From the NCBI GenBank assembly GCA_007132255.1, contig SLOZ01000095.1:1-7238 (forward strand): 7,238 nucleotides of DNA, given 5' to 3'. A program made the translations under genes and the position numbers. Below, in pieces: positions 6,203 to 7,238 of this stretch (positions are counted from its first letter, which is position 1; the number at the start of each line of letters is the position of its first letter). Below the pieces are notes generated by a model. It saw only the letters and a program-made list of their open reading frames with translations. It made no database searches and was not told the DNA's origin. Source of the stretch: Limnochordia bacterium. Its GTDB lineage: Bacteria; Bacillota; Limnochordia; Darwinibacteriales; B1SED10-159.

Positions 6203-6721
6203 CTACTCGCCCGCCGACGACTGTGACAGGACGTTTACCTCGATTCGCAACCGTTGGCCCGTCCGCACCACACAGCTGGGCTTGCTGATCTTGCCATCCA
6301 CCAGAACATGGCCTTGCCGAATCCAGTTCTGAATGGTGCTGCGGTTAATGCCGTCCAAACGGCTGGCGAGAAGGCGGTCCAAGCGGTACTTTCCTTCAAC
6401 CTTCGTCAGCTGGATGTCCACAGGGCCCTCCTGAATGCTAATCAGGTTCGCCAGAGCCTCGTCGTCTACCGCTGCAGCGGAGTCACCATTGTGAGTGACG
6501 CTCGATGCATCGCACCGATAGGCATTCCCAACACGGAGATTCCACGTATGGTCCTTGGGACACTTATAGATGGCATAGCAGTGTATCGTCTTACCGTTCG
6601 CGTTATTGCGACGTTTACCGGAATCATGAAACTCGGTCTGTCTGCCGCATTGGGGGCAGTATCGTTGAATCTGATTGGTTTTGCTGCTTTGTAGAATCCA
6701 CTGCAAACAGGTTTCCTGCAT
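6203..6721 (-). CDS. Zinc-ribbon and S4-domain RNA-binding protein, DUF1062-like
   Basis: This 172-residue protein has two recognisable parts. The N-terminal part carries a zinc-ribbon-like pattern, CPQC (Cys22, Cys25) and CPKDH (Cys54, His58), around a segment reading DSGKRRNNANGK and then IYKC...TWN. This resembles the DUF1062 family by memory of its pattern, though the usual fourth cysteine appears replaced by His. The C-terminal part (about residues 112-160) is an S4-type RNA-binding domain: YRLDRLLASRL, then RSTIQNWIRQGHVLVDG, then VRTGQRLRI. No catalytic domain is present, so it is probably an RNA-binding or ribosome-associated factor; the true role is unknown. The ATG at 6721 has a good site, AGGTGAGG (6733-6726). 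It is the first gene after a promoter at 7181-7153 and a leader of about 425 bases with strong pairing potential. It is co-transcribed with the methyltransferase. Confidence 0.8.
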   Translation of the reverse strand: MQETCLQWILQSSKTNQIQRYCPQCGRQTEFHDSGKRRNNANGKTIHCYAIYKCPKDHTWNLRVGNAYRCDASSVTHNGDSAAAVDDEALANLISIQEGPVDIQLTKVEGKYRLDRLLASRLDGINRSTIQNWIRQGHVLVDGKISKPSCVVRTGQRLRIEVNVLSQSSAGE

Positions 6722-6748
6722 CGTTCCTCACCTTTTTGGTTAGGAACG
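6722..6748 (-). promoter_or_regulatory. Ribosome-binding-site hairpin, possible translational switch
   Basis: On the minus strand CGTTCCT (6748-6742) is perfectly complementary to AGGAACG (6728-6722), which ends immediately before the ATG and includes the last three bases of the Shine-Dalgarno tract AGGTGAGG (6733-6726). The 13-nt loop holds the rest of the tract. Formation would hinder ribosome entry. The same CGTTCCT is also the 3' half of an 11-bp stem with 6956-6946, so the two pairings exclude each other. Confidence 0.5.
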
Positions 6749-7146
6749 TTCAAAAGCACCGAAGCTGCCAGCGGTTTCACCCGTCAAGCACTCGGTGGAG
6801 ACAACGAATAGAGAGGAGTCTGCTTCGGCACGCCATCCATAGGCAGCTGAACACGCAATCGGTGCAGGCGTTTCCAACCTGCCGGCGCTCTGTGATTCAG
6901 CTGCCAAACCGACTGAGCTCCTTCTCATTATGAGCCATACGTCAATGAACGTTCCTGTGATGGTTGGTCGCGAAGGGCGCGCAAAATCCTCAACATTCCA
7001 GTTCGTTGGGCACACCTAAAGCGCCGATGAACATCGACTTGTTTGTGTGTGGGAACTGAGTCTGTCAAGGGGTACGATTCCCTTTTTGGATAATACCATC
7101 ACAGGTTAGCTGGCATAGAGTTCGATCTCTCCTTCACAATTGCCTC
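6722..7146 (-). ncRNA. Large structured leader RNA of the S4/methyltransferase operon, unknown class
   Basis: About 425 bases separate the predicted start of transcription (near 7146) from the S4-domain ATG, with no credible gene. Complementary segments on the minus-strand RNA are as follows. A: 7105-7095 with 6964-6954 (11 bp, perfect). B: 6956-6946 with 6752-6742 (11 bp, perfect). C: 6905-6896 with 6851-6842 (10 bp, perfect), continued by CAC/GTG across a one-base bulge and capped by GCAGG (6882-6878) with CCTGC (6868-6864). D: 6831-6822 with 6765-6756 (10 bp including two G-U pairs). C and D are nested inside B, giving a closed multi-branch domain of about 215 nt. D pairs fully only as minus-strand RNA, since the G-U pairs become C/A mismatches on the other strand. 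A lesser stem is GGGAA (7082-7078) with TTCCC (7055-7051), inside A. No signature of the lysine, cobalamin, SAM, TPP, FMN, glycine or T-box classes was found. A decayed mobile element is the main alternative. Confidence 0.55.
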
Positions 7147-7152
7147 ATGTCT

Positions 7153-7181
7153 ACTATAATGGGTCAGCGGTGGGCTGTCAA
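7153..7181 (-). promoter_or_regulatory. Strong sigma-A type promoter for the leader and S4/methyltransferase operon
   Basis: On the minus strand TTGACA (7181-7176) and TATAGT (7158-7153) are exactly 17 bases apart. Transcription should begin near 7146. No other comparably good promoter lies between here and the S4-domain gene, so the operon probably has a very long 5' untranslated leader. The remaining bases 7182-7238 show nothing I can assign. Confidence 0.75.
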
Positions 7182-7238
7182 CGGGGATTTCTTCGGCCTC
7201 CAGCCATCGAGTTCCAAAGCAACTGCTCTTAGCCTCGA

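Noticed and set aside
6771..6782. T-box-like sequence GGGTGAAACCGC on the minus strand
   Set aside because: The T-box needs UGGN to pair with the tRNA acceptor end. Here the corresponding bases are UGAA, no antiterminator/terminator pair with T-tract follows, and no aminoacylation or amino acid gene is downstream.
6742..6956. Miniature transposable element with 11-bp terminal inverted repeats
   Set aside because: No target-site duplication directly flanks the repeats, internal segments are also paired, and the position between a promoter and a start codon fits a leader better. A genome-wide copy search would settle it.
6740..7015. Open frame of 91 codons on the minus strand ending 18 bases before the S4-domain gene
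   Set aside because: It starts at a GTG with a poor ribosome binding site, shows no recognisable domain, and lies across the strongly self-complementary leader, whose pairing explains the sequence better. It cannot be fully excluded as a small leader gene.
7066..7087. Plus-strand terminator: AAGGG, then CCCTT followed by T residues
   Set aside because: Only a 5-bp stem and no plus-strand gene upstream of it; the same bases take part in minus-strand leader pairing.
26..7198. Similarity between 26-42 and 7182-7198 (CGGGGATTTCT core)
   Set aside because: An 11-base match plus GGCC is within chance expectation for a window this size, and the flanks do not align.

Overview
The window looks like a stretch of a Bacillota (Firmicutes) chromosome, probably an anaerobic or facultative Clostridia or Negativicutes-type organism. 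The reasons are purine-rich Shine-Dalgarno sequences, frequent GTG/TTG starts, strong TTGACA/TATAAT-like promoters, an EFR1-type flavodoxin-ferredoxin fusion, and a TetR/flavodoxin/FMN-binding redox cassette. The lineage is inferred from gene style only; the window has no rRNA, tRNA or marker gene.

Layout. Positions 1-289 carry no convincing gene but hold several good hairpins. An EFR1-type flavodoxin plus 2[4Fe-4S] protein follows on the + strand (290-1183). It converges on a minus-strand series, with a GC hairpin at 1247-1271 in the gap. From 6721 leftwards everything is on the minus strand. One unit is a zinc-ribbon/S4-domain protein (6721-6203) followed by a SAM-dependent methyltransferase (6166-5309), closed by a clear intrinsic terminator (5297-5259). 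A second unit starts at a near-consensus promoter (5220-5192) overlapped by palindromic operator sites. It reads a flavodoxin (5148-4669), a TetR-family regulator (4535-3927), a membrane-anchored FMN-binding protein (3924-3514), an unrecognised membrane-anchored extracytoplasmic protein (3490-2252) and possibly a pirin (2125-1286).

How the genes fit together. The second unit looks like a regulated redox cassette: a cytoplasmic flavodoxin, a membrane-anchored domain with a flavinylation-type SGAT motif, a partner of unknown fold and a TetR regulator. The TetR protein probably binds the two AACAGTGTT-type palindromes at the flavodoxin promoter. The substrate and inducer cannot be read from the sequence.

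Most unusual region. Between a strong minus-strand promoter (7181-7153) and the start codon of the S4-domain gene (6721) lie about 425 bases with no credible gene. They contain several long, perfect, nested complementary segments (11, 11, 10 and 10 bp). One segment can pair either with an upstream partner or with the ribosome binding site of the S4-domain gene. This is the architecture of a large structured regulatory leader (riboswitch-like or autogenously controlled). I could not match it to any known riboswitch class by eye, and it is the best candidate here for something undescribed.
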